A stretch of 64,000 nucleotides of DNA from Ralstonia mannitolilytica (lineage in GTDB: Bacteria; Pseudomonadota; Gammaproteobacteria; Burkholderiales; Burkholderiaceae): assembly GCF_905397375.1 (NCBI RefSeq), contig NZ_CAJPVG010000006.1, positions 184,888 to 248,887 on the forward strand, given 5' to 3'. Below are positions 25,793 to 34,798 of the stretch, piece by piece. A model generated the notes under the pieces. It was not told where the DNA came from and did not search any database. It worked only from the letters and a program-made list of their open reading frames with translations. The first letter of the stretch is position 1; each line of letters opens with the position of its first letter. The position numbers and the translations under genes were made by a program.

Positions 25793-27112
25793 ATGACGAA
25801 TCAAGCAACGCACCAAGGCCTGCTGCGCTTCATCACCGCCGGTTCGGTCGACGACGGCAAGAGCACGCTGATCGGCCGCCTGCTGTACGACAGCAAGGCC
25901 GTGCTGACGGACCAGCTGCAGGCGCTCACGCGTGCCAAGAACAAGCGCACCGCCGGCGAAGACATCGACTTCTCGCTGCTGACCGACGGGCTGGAAGCCG
26001 AGCGCGAGCAGGGCATCACGATCGATGTGGCATACCGCTACTTCTCGACCGCACGCCGCAAGTTCATCATTGCCGATACGCCGGGCCACGAGCAGTACAC
26101 GCGCAACATGGTGACGGGCGCATCCACCGCGCACGCCGCCATCATCCTGATCGACGCCACGCGCGTGACGACCGTGGACGGCAAGGCGCAACTGCTCGCC
26201 CAGACCAAGCGCCATTCGGCCATCGTCAAGCTGCTCGAACTGCAGCACGTGATCGTGGCCGTCAACAAGATGGACCTGGTCGACTACAGCGAAGCGCGCT
26301 TCAACGAAATCCGCACCGCCTACGATGCGCTGGCCGTACAACTCGGCCTGCAGGATCACGAACATGCGGTGCGCTACGTGCCGGTCTCGGCCCTGCGCGG
26401 CGACAACATCGTGCATGCGTCCGAAGCCATGCCGTGGTACCAGGGCGAGCCGCTGCTGGCGCTGCTCGAAGACCTGAAGGTGGAAGAGACGGCACCGGTA
26501 GGTGACGATGCGCTGCGCTTCCCGGTCCAGCTCGTGGCGCGCCAGGACGGGTCGCAGGCGGACGACTTCCGCGGCTACATGGGCCGCGTCGAAGCCGGTA
26601 CCGTGCGCGTGGGCCAGGCCGTGCGCGTGCTGCCCGCCAACCGCGAGACGACGGTTGCCGAAGTGCTGACGCCCAACGGCGCCGCCGACTCCGCCGGCCC
26701 GGGCGAAACCATCACCGTGCGGCTGGCCGATGACGTCGACGTCTCGCGCGGCGATACCATCGTCGCGGCGCCGACGACTGCCGCCAGCGCCGCCAGGAAG
26801 CTGCATGCCGATCTCTGCTGGTTCGACGAGCACGAGCTGAACCCGGCCCGCAAGTACGTGCTCAAGCACACAACCGCCACCGTGTTCGCGCGCGTGTCGG
26901 AAGTCGAGCGCGTGCTGGACGTGCACACGCTGTCGCACGAAACCGGGCGCAAGCAGATCGCGCTGAACGACATCGGCACGGTCAACATCAGCCTGCAGAA
27001 GCCGATCGTGTGCGATGCCTACGGCGACAATCCGGCGACCGGCGCCTTCATCCTGGTGGACGAAGCGACGCACCACACCGTGGCCGCTGGCATGATCCGT
27101 GCATTTTCCTGA
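25793..27112 (+). CDS. cysN: Sulfate adenylyltransferase subunit 1, GTPase (CysN)
   Basis: Elongation-factor-like GTPase that drives APS formation by CysD; 439 residues. The G-domain motifs are GSVDDGKST (residues 17-25), DTPGHEQY (about 95) and NKMD (about 157), followed by EF-Tu-like beta-barrel domains. The length excludes a CysC (APS kinase) fusion, consistent with direct APS reduction by CysH. It is translated almost directly from cysD (3-nt gap). Confidence 0.95.
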   Translation: MTNQATHQGLLRFITAGSVDDGKSTLIGRLLYDSKAVLTDQLQALTRAKNKRTAGEDIDFSLLTDGLEAEREQGITIDVAYRYFSTARRKFIIADTPGHEQYTRNMVTGASTAHAAIILIDATRVTTVDGKAQLLAQTKRHSAIVKLLELQHVIVAVNKMDLVDYSEARFNEIRTAYDALAVQLGLQDHEHAVRYVPVSALRGDNIVHASEAMPWYQGEPLLALLEDLKVEETAPVGDDALRFPVQLVARQDGSQADDFRGYMGRVEAGTVRVGQAVRVLPANRETTVAEVLTPNGAADSAGPGETITVRLADDVDVSRGDTIVAAPTTAASAARKLHADLCWFDEHELNPARKYVLKHTTATVFARVSEVERVLDVHTLSHETGRKQIALNDIGTVNISLQKPIVCDAYGDNPATGAFILVDEATHHTVAAGMIRAFS

Positions 27113-27166
27113 GGTGGAGACGGCGCGGTGACACACGCCGTCCGGAAAAGCAAAGGAAGCCAATCC

Positions 27167-27973
27167 ATGCAAGCGAAGACCCGCAAAACCCTCGGCCGTG
27201 TGAGCCTGATTGGTGCCGGCCCCGGTGCTGCAGACCTCATCACGGTGCGCGGTGCACGATTGTTGGGCGAGGCCGAAGTCGTGCTGCACGACGCACTGGT
27301 TTCGCCGGAGGTCTTCCGGTACTGCCCGCAGGCAGTGCTGATCCCGGTGGGCAAGCGCTGCGGCCAGCGCTCGACCGCGCAGCGCTTCATTAACCGCCAG
27401 CTGGTCGACCTGGCGACCAAGTACCAGCGCGTGGTGCGTCTCAAAGGCGGCGATCCGATGCTGTTCGGCCGCGCCGACGAGGAACTGCAGGCGCTTGAGC
27501 AAGCCGGCATCGACTACGAGGTCGTGCCGGGCATCACGGCGGCGCTGGCCGCGGCGTCGGCCATCCGCCAGCCGCTGACCAAGCGGGGTGTGGCGCGCAG
27601 CGTGGCGTTCGTCACGCAAGCCAAGGCTGCCGATCCCGACACGCCACCACCCGAAGGTGTCACACCGGAACCGGCCGCACAGGCCGATTCGCTCGTCTAT
27701 TACATGGGCCGCGACCAGGCAGCTTCCATCGCCGCCGATCTGATCGCCCGCGGCCGCGCGCCCTCGACACCCGCGTGGGTCGTCGAGGCGGCCACCACGC
27801 CCGAGCAGCGCTCGGCGTGCTTCACGCTGCAGCAGATGGCCGACGGCGCTGCCGCCGCGTGGATCGACCCCGAGCATCCGAGCCTGCTGATGATCGGCGA
27901 CGCGTTTGCCGTGCGGGCGAGCGCCGCCGCGCCGGAGGTGCTCGTCAGCGAGCCGCATATCCTGGCCGCCTGA
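27167..27973 (+). CDS. cobA: Uroporphyrinogen-III C-methyltransferase (SUMT)
   Basis: Adds two methyl groups from S-adenosylmethionine to uroporphyrinogen III to give precorrin-2, the entry to siroheme (needed by CysI) and cobalamin. The 268-residue product has only the methyltransferase domain: SLIGAGPGAADLITVRG at the N-terminus, RLKGGDPMLFGR and VVPGITAALAAA. It lacks the oxidase/ferrochelatase part found in CysG fusions. It is the last gene of the sulfate-assimilation operon, which points to siroheme as its main job here. The ATG at 27167 follows AAAGGAAG. Confidence 0.93.
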   Translation: MQAKTRKTLGRVSLIGAGPGAADLITVRGARLLGEAEVVLHDALVSPEVFRYCPQAVLIPVGKRCGQRSTAQRFINRQLVDLATKYQRVVRLKGGDPMLFGRADEELQALEQAGIDYEVVPGITAALAAASAIRQPLTKRGVARSVAFVTQAKAADPDTPPPEGVTPEPAAQADSLVYYMGRDQAASIAADLIARGRAPSTPAWVVEAATTPEQRSACFTLQQMADGAAAAWIDPEHPSLLMIGDAFAVRASAAAPEVLVSEPHILAA

Positions 27974-27979
27974 GCATCG

Positions 27980-28996
27980 TCAGAACGCCAGCGCCACCTT
28001 CCCGAAGACGGCACCGGCCTCAAGCGCGCGGAACGCATCGGGCGCCTCCTGCCACGGCAGTACCTGGTCGACGATCGGGTGCAGGCCGTGCGCCGCCAGC
28101 GCGCGGTTCATCGCCTCGAACGACCCGCGCGACCCCACAGATGCGGGCCGGATGACGGCCTTGCGGGCGAATATCTCCAGCGGATTCACACCACCGTCGC
28201 GCCCGGCGAGGTAGCCGATCAGGTGGATCTGTCCACCCACCCGCAATGCCTTCAGCGAACGTTGCAGCGTGCCGCCTCCACCGACTTCGATCACGTGGTC
28301 GACGCCGCGGCCGTCCGTGCGTGCGAGCACCGCTTCATGCCATTCGGGCGTCACGCGGTAGTTGACGGTGTCCGACTCGGGCACGCCCAACGTCTGCACG
28401 CGTTCGAGCTTGGCATCGCTGCTTGACAGCACGATCGGCCGAGCGCCCGCCATGAGCGCAAACTGCACCGCGAACATCGCCACGCCGCCCGTGCCTTGCA
28501 CGAGCACGGTTTCGCCGGGCTGCAGGTTGCCTGTTTCGATCAGGCAATGCCACGCCGTGAGCCCCGCGCAGGGCAGGGTGGCGGCTTCTGCGTCGCTCAG
28601 GTGCCGGGGCACGAGCACGCTGCCGCCCGCATCCAGGCGGATCGTTTCGGCCAGCCAGCCGTCGATCGGGCCGCCGAGCATGCGGCGTGTGTCGGCATTG
28701 CGGAAGTCGCCGCCGTCCCAGCGCTGCCAGAACGTGCCGGCGACGCGATCGCCAACGCACACGCGACTGACGTTCTCGCCCACCGCGATGACGTGGCCTA
28801 CGCCATCCGAAAGTGGAATCAGCGGCAGCGGGAAGCGCGTGAAGAACGTGCCCGAGACGATCTCCAGGTCACGGTAGTTGAGTGAGGCAGCGCGCGTGCG
28901 CACGATGATCTCGTCCGGACCAGGCGTGGGATCGTCGCGCTCGATGGGGTGCAAGGCGTTGATGCCGTAACCGTCGGTCAGTGCCAAGGCTTTCAT
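27980..28996 (-). CDS. Zinc-type alcohol dehydrogenase/quinone reductase family protein (MDR)
   Basis: Medium-chain dehydrogenase of 338 residues. The N-terminal GroES-like half has SLNYRDLEIVSG and LIPLSDGVGHVIAVGENV; the Rossmann half has VLVQGTGGVAMFAVQFA. The usual catalytic zinc Cys/His pair (GHE...C) is not evident (SDGVGHV instead), so a zinc-independent reductase is likely. It is divergent from a LysR gene and may be regulated by it. It converges with cobA (6-nt gap between stops). The substrate is unknown. Confidence 0.85.
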   Translation of the reverse strand: MKALALTDGYGINALHPIERDDPTPGPDEIIVRTRAASLNYRDLEIVSGTFFTRFPLPLIPLSDGVGHVIAVGENVSRVCVGDRVAGTFWQRWDGGDFRNADTRRMLGGPIDGWLAETIRLDAGGSVLVPRHLSDAEAATLPCAGLTAWHCLIETGNLQPGETVLVQGTGGVAMFAVQFALMAGARPIVLSSSDAKLERVQTLGVPESDTVNYRVTPEWHEAVLARTDGRGVDHVIEVGGGGTLQRSLKALRVGGQIHLIGYLAGRDGGVNPLEIFARKAVIRPASVGSRGSFEAMNRALAAHGLHPIVDQVLPWQEAPDAFRALEAGAVFGKVALAF

Positions 28997-29067
28997 GGTC
29001 GTCCTCGTGGTGGGGTGGAAGGGCCACGCAAAACGCGTGTGGCACTACTGTGGCGCCTGGCTTAAGA

Positions 29068-29095
29068 TGAATCCAATTCAATTTGTTCAGATTCA
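29068..29095. promoter_or_regulatory. Candidate LysR operator between the dehydrogenase and LysR genes
   Basis: Inverted repeat TGAATC (29068-29073) and GATTCA (29090-29095) with a 16-nt AT-rich centre, in the 122-nt divergent gap. Its position upstream of both genes suits a LysR-type site. Confidence 0.4.
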
Positions 29096-29118
29096 ATATA
29101 ACTGGTAGGAATGTCGCC

Positions 29119-30015
29119 ATGCTCGAAGAGATGCGTACCTTTGTGCTGCTGGCGCAGACGGGCTCCATTGCCCGCGTGGCGGAGCGCCTGCCGCTCACGC
29201 AACCTGCCGTCACCAAGCAGATTCAGCGGCTGGAACGCGCGCTCGATACCGTGCTGTTCGATCGGCGCGTCAAGCCGTTTCGTCTGACCGCGGAGGGCGA
29301 GGCGATCCTGGCGCGCTGCCGCACCATCGTCGGGGAGTTCGAAGCGCTGCGAGGCAGCGTGCGCACCACGGCCGAGCCGGAAGGCGTGCTGCGGGTGGGC
29401 GTCAGCCATGCCGTGGGCGATGCCCGCTTTGCACGGACGCTGTCGGCGCTGCGGCAGCGCTACCCGGCCGTTTCGTTTCGGCTCAGCTGCGAGTGGGGCG
29501 GCGTGCTGCGCGAGCGGCTCAAGCGCGCCGAGCTGGACGCCGCGCTGTGGCTGGCGCCTTCGAATACCGCGGGTCACCATGCCGACGCGGATGTGCGCGT
29601 GATTGGCACCGAGGCTGTCAGCCTGATCGCCGCGCCGGCCCGCAAGCTGCCGCATGCGCTGTCGATGGCGCAGGTGCGGGACGAGGCGTGGGTGCTCAAC
29701 CCGGCTGGCTGCGAGATGCGCGCGTGGCTGCTGAGCCGTTACGAGGCCGATCGCGTGACGCCGAATGTCGCCGCCGAGGTGCAATCGGTGCCGCTGCAGC
29801 ACGCGCTCGTGGCAGAGGGCTTCGGGCTCGGGTTTGCGCCCGTGCGGCTCATCCGGGCCCAACTGGCCGAGGGTTCGCTGTCGATGCACAAGCTCGCCTC
29901 GGCGCCTGCCGACTGGGATGTCTGCGTGCAACGTGCGCCGTCGCTGGGCCGCCTAGCGCAAGTGGTGGATGCACTCGAGTCTGCGCTGTCGACGCAAGCG
30001 GCCGCAGAGCGTTAA
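29119..30015 (+). CDS. LysR-family transcriptional regulator
   Basis: DNA-binding regulator of 298 residues. The helix-turn-helix is GSIARVAERLPLTQPAVTKQIQRLERAL at residues 14-41, followed by a type-2 periplasmic-like effector domain (GVLRVGVSHAVGDARFARTLSALRQRYP). It likely controls the divergent dehydrogenase gene and possibly the isomerase gene 28 nt downstream. AGGA at 29107-29110 supports the ATG at 29119; twelve more codons are open upstream. The inducer is unknown. Confidence 0.9.
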   Translation: MLEEMRTFVLLAQTGSIARVAERLPLTQPAVTKQIQRLERALDTVLFDRRVKPFRLTAEGEAILARCRTIVGEFEALRGSVRTTAEPEGVLRVGVSHAVGDARFARTLSALRQRYPAVSFRLSCEWGGVLRERLKRAELDAALWLAPSNTAGHHADADVRVIGTEAVSLIAAPARKLPHALSMAQVRDEAWVLNPAGCEMRAWLLSRYEADRVTPNVAAEVQSVPLQHALVAEGFGLGFAPVRLIRAQLAEGSLSMHKLASAPADWDVCVQRAPSLGRLAQVVDALESALSTQAAAER

Positions 30016-30043
30016 TCTCTGATCCTCCCTTCGGATACCTGCG

Positions 30044-30460
30044 ATGCCGCACGTCATCATCGAATACACCGCCAATGTCGAGGCCGACGCCCGCATTCCC
30101 GAGCTGATGCGCGTGCTCAGCGATGTGCTGATCCGCCACGCCGACGTCTTCCCCATCGGCGGCATCCGCACGCGTGCGCTGCGCCTCGACCAATACCGCA
30201 TGGCAGACGGCTCGGAAGACGACGCGTTCATCCATGTCACGTTCCGCATCAAGGCCGGGCGGCCCAAGAGCGTGACCGGGCCGGTCTGTGCGGAGATGTT
30301 TGCCGCGGCCCGTGCGCACCTGGCCGACGTATTTGCGCGTCGCTATCTGGGCCTGACGCTGGAACTGATCGAGTTCGACACGCACGGCTTCCACGTCGAG
30401 AACAACGTGCATGCGCGTTTTGCACGCGCGCCGCAGCCGCTACCTGGCCAGATCAGCTGA
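30044..30460 (+). CDS. 5-carboxymethyl-2-hydroxymuconate delta-isomerase (tautomerase superfamily)
   Basis: Small 138-residue enzyme of homoprotocatechuate breakdown (CHMI/HpaF family). The start MPHVIIEYTANVE exposes the catalytic Pro-1 after Met removal, and LDQYRMADGSEDDAFIHVTFRI and GLTLELIEFD are typical. No other hpa genes are near, so the physiological substrate may differ. The last 8 nt overlap the converging cbiX stop; the shared sequence TCAGCTGA (30453-30460) supplies stop codons on both strands. Confidence 0.85.
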   Translation: MPHVIIEYTANVEADARIPELMRVLSDVLIRHADVFPIGGIRTRALRLDQYRMADGSEDDAFIHVTFRIKAGRPKSVTGPVCAEMFAAARAHLADVFARRYLGLTLELIEFDTHGFHVENNVHARFARAPQPLPGQIS

Positions 30461-30824
30461 GCTGCCGCGCGCAATAGCCGGCGATGGCATCGAGCACGGC
30501 GTCGTCCTCGCCAACGGCATCGGCGCAATGGATGGAAAGGGTGGGATGGGCCTGCGCGCATTGCGCAACGAGCGCGGGCAGATCGCGCCGCAAGTGCCCG
30601 CCCTGGCCGAAGAACACCGGCACGATGGTGATGCGGTGGGCGCCGGCTGCGGCCAGGTCGTCGATGGTGCCGGGCAGGTCGGGCGCCATCAGTTCAAGGA
30701 AGGCGAGGCGGACGTCAACGTCCGGTTGCTGCACACAGAGGCGATCCTTCAGGCGGTCAAACGGCTCCCGCCAGCGGGCGTCGCGCGCGCCGTGCGCAAA
30801 CAGGACGAGCGCGCGCGCGGCCAT
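30453..30824 (-). CDS. CbiX/SirB-type sirohydrochlorin chelatase
   Basis: Short (123-residue) metal chelatase that inserts cobalt or iron into sirohydrochlorin. LVLFAHGARDARWREPFD near the N-terminus holds the catalytic His, and IVPVFFGQGGHLRRDLP holds the second metal-ligand region. With CobA (27167) lacking a chelatase domain, this may be the iron chelatase for siroheme in sulfite reductase. Cobalamin use is also possible. The ATG overlaps the lptG stop by one base (TGATG), so it is translated from the lptF-lptG transcript. Confidence 0.85.
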   Translation of the reverse strand: MAARALVLFAHGARDARWREPFDRLKDRLCVQQPDVDVRLAFLELMAPDLPGTIDDLAAAGAHRITIVPVFFGQGGHLRRDLPALVAQCAQAHPTLSIHCADAVGEDDAVLDAIAGYCARQLS

Positions 30825-32020
30825 CAGTGGCGCTCCACCCAGCGCAGGCTCACCAGCGCCAGCGCCAGATACAGCGCCCCGGGCACGATGGCCGTGAAGA
30901 TGGCCGGCCACGTGTTGAGCAGGCCAACGTGCGAGAACAGGTTGTTCACCAGCTGGAACGACAGCCCCAGCATGATGCCGCCGAACACCTTCAGGCCGAC
31001 CGCTCCGGCACGCGCATGCAGGTACGCAAACGGCAGCGCCAGCGCCATCATCACCAGCACCGTGAACGGATAGACCACCTTCTTCCACAGGGCGATCTCG
31101 TAGCGCTGGGTGTCCTGCTTGTTGTCGCGCAGATGGCGGATGTACTGGAACAGGTCCAGCGTCGCCATGCGGTCGGGCGTCACCATCAGCACCGACAGGA
31201 TCTGCGGCGTGAGTTCGGAACGCATCTCCTGCTGTGGCACCTTGGTCTGCTCGCCGCGGAAGTCCGGCGCCAGTGCATCCGGGGCGCCGGGCACGGCCTG
31301 CACGGTGTCCCGCGATGCCACGGTGCCGGGCTTGCGCGGGAACTCGATGAAGCGCGTTTCCGTCACGTCATTCAGCTGCCAGTTCTGGTGGCCCTGATAG
31401 CGCGCCTGCTGCGCCACGCGGATCGAGCTCAGCCGGTAGTCCGCATCGAATTCATAGATGCGCAGGCCCTTGATGGACTGATCGGGCTGCAGGCTGCCCA
31501 CATTGACGAACCGGGTGACCTCGCCGCCGCTGCCGTCGGCCTTGGCGGGGCCGCGATCCTTGACCCACACGCCCGAGCGGAAGCCGGCAGACACTGTGGC
31601 GCCCAGCGCCTCGAGCCGCACCTTCTGCGCGTATTGCTCCGATTTCGGCCCGATGAACTCGCCGAACACGTAGGTCACCAGCGCCAGGGGCAGCGCGATC
31701 TTGAACAGCGAGAGCAGCGCCCGCTTCGTGTCGAGCCCGGCCACGCGGAAGATCGTGAACTCCGACTGGCTCGCCATCTGCGAGAACACGTAGATGGCAC
31801 TGATGAGCGCCGCCACCGGAATCACTTCATACACGCGCGTCGGCGCCTGCAGCAGCACGTGGAAGAACGCGATGAGCGTGGTGTAGCGCCCGACGACCGA
31901 GCCGAGCTCGCCAAGCATGTCGAAAAAGATGAACAGCGCCAGCACCGCAAACAGGATGAAGACGAACACCCCGTAGATCTGGCGCGCAAAGTACTTCTCG
32001 TAGACCGGCATCTTCATCAT
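30824..32020 (-). CDS. lptG: LPS export ABC transporter permease LptG
   Basis: Inner-membrane subunit of LptB2FG, which extracts lipopolysaccharide and passes it to the LptC-LptA bridge. The 398-residue protein has three N-terminal helices, a periplasmic beta-jellyroll (about residues 140-290) and three C-terminal helices. YFARQIYGVFVFILFAVLALF at the start and VSLRWVERH at the end fit LptG. The start at 32020 overlaps the lptF stop (ATGA). Confidence 0.95.
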   Translation of the reverse strand: MMKMPVYEKYFARQIYGVFVFILFAVLALFIFFDMLGELGSVVGRYTTLIAFFHVLLQAPTRVYEVIPVAALISAIYVFSQMASQSEFTIFRVAGLDTKRALLSLFKIALPLALVTYVFGEFIGPKSEQYAQKVRLEALGATVSAGFRSGVWVKDRGPAKADGSGGEVTRFVNVGSLQPDQSIKGLRIYEFDADYRLSSIRVAQQARYQGHQNWQLNDVTETRFIEFPRKPGTVASRDTVQAVPGAPDALAPDFRGEQTKVPQQEMRSELTPQILSVLMVTPDRMATLDLFQYIRHLRDNKQDTQRYEIALWKKVVYPFTVLVMMALALPFAYLHARAGAVGLKVFGGIMLGLSFQLVNNLFSHVGLLNTWPAIFTAIVPGALYLALALVSLRWVERH

Positions 32021-33147
32021 GCGCCCGCCTTGGTCTGTGCCGCCCGCGAAGCGAAGCCCAGCAGCGCCGAAATGCCCTTCAGGCCGGCCGCGCTGTAGTG
32101 GCGGAAGCGGAACAGCAGCACAGCGCAGATGAAGGCGACGAGGTGGATCGGCCACCACGCCATGAATACGTTCATCTTGCCCTGCGAGACCCACGCCTGC
32201 GACAGGTTCAGCAGGTTCGAGTACGTCAGGTAGATCAGCACCGCGAAGATCATCGGCGTGTAGCGGCCCAGACGCGGGTTGACGTAGGCCAGCGGAATGG
32301 CGATCAGCACGAAGTTCAGCGCCAGCAGCGGCAGCCCGATCCGCCAGACCAGCTCGCCGAGATTTTCGGGCGTCGGGTTGGCGAGCAGGTCCTTGGTGGA
32401 GCGGCTCTTGGTCGGCAGGTTGGCGTCGGCCTGGGGTGGCTTGTTGGCGACCTTCACACCGTATTTGTCGAATTCGACGATGCGGTAGTCGAGCTTGCCG
32501 GGCGTGCCTTCATAGCGGCGGCCCTTGTCGAGCACGACGAAGCGGTCGCCGTTGGGCATGGTCTTGAACTCGCCGGTCTTGGCCAGCGCCACGCCGATCT
32601 TGTCCTGCTCGGCATTGGCGACGAACAGGTTGCGGGCGTGCTTCATGCCGGAATCCACGCCTTCGATGAACAGCACGTAGTTCCCGTGCGCGGGCTCGAT
32701 GAAGCGGCCGGCGGAGATCATCGACAGCACGTCGCGCTGCTCGAAGCGGTCGCGGAACAGCGCGCTCTGCTGGTTGGCCCAGGGCCAGCCGAACAGCGCC
32801 AGCAGCGCCACCAGCACGATGAACGGCAGCGAGAAGCGCAGCACGGGGCGGATGAAATCCGTCAGGCTGATGCCCGAGGTGAACCACACCACCATCTCGG
32901 AATCCTTGTACCAGCGCGTCAGCACCAGCAACACCGAGATGAAGAGCGTGGCGCACAGCAGAATCGCCAGGTAGCCCAGCGTTGCCAGGCCGATGAGGAG
33001 CAGGACGTCGTTCGGATTCGCCTCGCCGTTGGCGGCCATGCCGAGGATGCGGATCACCAGGGTGGTCAGCATGAACGTCAGCAGCACGAGAAAGACGGCG
33101 CCGGCGGTGAAGGACAGCTCGCGTCGCAGGGCTTGTTCGAAAATCAT
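32017..33147 (-). CDS. lptF: LPS export ABC transporter permease LptF
   Basis: Partner of LptG in the lipopolysaccharide exporter, 376 residues, same six-helix plus periplasmic-domain plan. IFEQALRRELSFTAGAVFLVL at the start and RLGRYTPMIFAVLIYLTYSNLLNLSQ near residue 305 are characteristic. It is divergent from pepA with 114 nt between starts, the usual lptF/pepA arrangement in proteobacteria. The very long open frame that continues upstream runs antisense through pepA and is not coding. Confidence 0.95.
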   Translation of the reverse strand: MIFEQALRRELSFTAGAVFLVLLTFMLTTLVIRILGMAANGEANPNDVLLLIGLATLGYLAILLCATLFISVLLVLTRWYKDSEMVVWFTSGISLTDFIRPVLRFSLPFIVLVALLALFGWPWANQQSALFRDRFEQRDVLSMISAGRFIEPAHGNYVLFIEGVDSGMKHARNLFVANAEQDKIGVALAKTGEFKTMPNGDRFVVLDKGRRYEGTPGKLDYRIVEFDKYGVKVANKPPQADANLPTKSRSTKDLLANPTPENLGELVWRIGLPLLALNFVLIAIPLAYVNPRLGRYTPMIFAVLIYLTYSNLLNLSQAWVSQGKMNVFMAWWPIHLVAFICAVLLFRFRHYSAAGLKGISALLGFASRAAQTKAGA

Positions 33148-33261
33148 GCGGATGCGGGATGGGAGGGCGAGGTCATGACCAGTGTGCGTTCCACCGGAGC
33201 CCCTGCGCAAAATCGCGGATAATGTGGGCTTTCGTTGACTCGCCTCATAGAGAGAAGCGCG

Positions 33262-34776
33262 ATGGAATTTAGCACAAAAGCCCTGGACTGGGCCAAAGCG
33301 GGCGCCCTGGCCGCCAAGAGCGATTGCCTCGTGATCGGTCTGTTCGAGTCGCAGACCCTGGCCGGCGCCGCCAAGGCGCTGGACGCAGCCACCAAGGGCC
33401 TGGTGGGCCGCCTGATCAAGCTGGGCGACTTTGAAGGCAAGCGCGGCACGTCGCTGCTGCTGCACGAAGTGGCCGGCGTGGGCGCCGCCCGCGTGCTGCT
33501 GGTCGGGCTCGGCAAGGAGGCCGACCTGACCGACCGGGCCTATGCCGAAGCCGTGCGTACCGCACTGCGCGCGCTGGCCGGCACCAAGGCCGCCAACGTC
33601 ACGTGGACGCTCACCGAACAGTCCGCCCGCGACAAGGACACCGCCTGGTCCGTGCTGACCACCGTCACGCTCATCCGCGAAGCGAGCTACCGCTTCATCG
33701 AGCGCCATCCCGAACTCAAGAGCAAGCGCGACAAGAACGGCGCCGCCAGCGGCCTGCGCAAGGTCGTGCTGGCTGTGCCGGCGGCCGACGCCAAGGCCGC
33801 CAGCGTGGCCGCCGCCCGCGGCACCGCCATCGCCAACGGCATGGACCTCACGCGTGACCTGGGCAACCTGCCGTCCAATATCTGCACGCCGACCTACCTG
33901 GCCAACACCGCGCGCCAGATCGCCAAGGATTTCAAGCTGAAGGTCGAGGTGCTCGGCCGCAAGCAGATCGAAGCCCTGAAGATGGGCGCGTTCCTGGCCG
34001 TCACCAAGGGCAGCGAAGAGCCGCCGCAGTTCATCGTGCTGCGTTACGAGGGCGGGTCGCCCAAGCAGGCGCCGGTCGTGCTCGTCGGCAAGGGCATCAC
34101 GTTCGATACGGGCGGTATCTCGCTCAAGCCGGGCGAGGGCATGGACGAGATGAAGTACGACATGTGCGGCGCTGCGTCCGTGCTCGGCACGCTGCGCGCC
34201 GTGGCCGAGATGGGCCTCAAGCAGAACGTCATCGCCGTGGTGCCGACCTGCGAGAACATGCCCAGCGGCATCGCGACCAAGCCGGGCGACGTGGTCACCA
34301 GCATGTCGGGCCAGACCATCGAGATCCTGAACACCGATGCCGAAGGCCGCTTGATCCTGTGCGACGCGCTCACCTACGTGGAGCGCTTCAAGCCGGCCGT
34401 GGTGATCGACGTGGCCACGCTGACGGGCGCCTGCATCATCGCGCTCGGCCACGTCAACACCGGCATGTACGCCCGCAGCGATGCGCTGGCCGATGCGCTC
34501 ATCGCTGCCGGCAAGCAGTCGCTCGACACCGCCTGGCGCATGCCGCTGGACGAGGAGTACCAGGAGCAGCTCAAGTCCAACTTTGCCGACATGGGCAACA
34601 TCGGCGGCCGGCCGGCCGGCAGCGTGACGGCGGCCTGCTTCCTGGCACGCTTTACCGAGAAGTACGACTGGGCCCACCTGGACATCGCCGGCACCGCCTG
34701 GAAGAGCGGCGCGGCCAAGGGCGCCACGGGCCGGCCGGTGCCGCTGCTTACGCGCTTCCTGATGGACCGCGGCTGA
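33262..34776 (+). CDS. pepA: Leucyl aminopeptidase PepA (M17)
   Basis: Cytosolic hexameric metallopeptidase of 504 residues that removes N-terminal residues; E. coli PepA also binds DNA. The metal and catalytic residues are in GKGITFDTGGISLKPGEGM (about residue 276) and NTDAEGRL (about 357). VDVATLTGACIIALG and GRPVPLLTRFLMDRG complete the M17 signature. The start at 33262 is behind AGAGAAGCGCG; nine further codons are open. It is followed by holC, as in many gamma- and beta-proteobacteria. Confidence 0.96.
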   Translation: MEFSTKALDWAKAGALAAKSDCLVIGLFESQTLAGAAKALDAATKGLVGRLIKLGDFEGKRGTSLLLHEVAGVGAARVLLVGLGKEADLTDRAYAEAVRTALRALAGTKAANVTWTLTEQSARDKDTAWSVLTTVTLIREASYRFIERHPELKSKRDKNGAASGLRKVVLAVPAADAKAASVAAARGTAIANGMDLTRDLGNLPSNICTPTYLANTARQIAKDFKLKVEVLGRKQIEALKMGAFLAVTKGSEEPPQFIVLRYEGGSPKQAPVVLVGKGITFDTGGISLKPGEGMDEMKYDMCGAASVLGTLRAVAEMGLKQNVIAVVPTCENMPSGIATKPGDVVTSMSGQTIEILNTDAEGRLILCDALTYVERFKPAVVIDVATLTGACIIALGHVNTGMYARSDALADALIAAGKQSLDTAWRMPLDEEYQEQLKSNFADMGNIGGRPAGSVTAACFLARFTEKYDWAHLDIAGTAWKSGAAKGATGRPVPLLTRFLMDRG

Positions 34777-34798
34777 TCCATCGCAGGCAAGGCATCGT

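Noticed and set aside
25508..27958. 816-codon open frame antisense to cysN and cobA
   Set aside because: Same reason; the plus-strand genes have full catalytic motifs.
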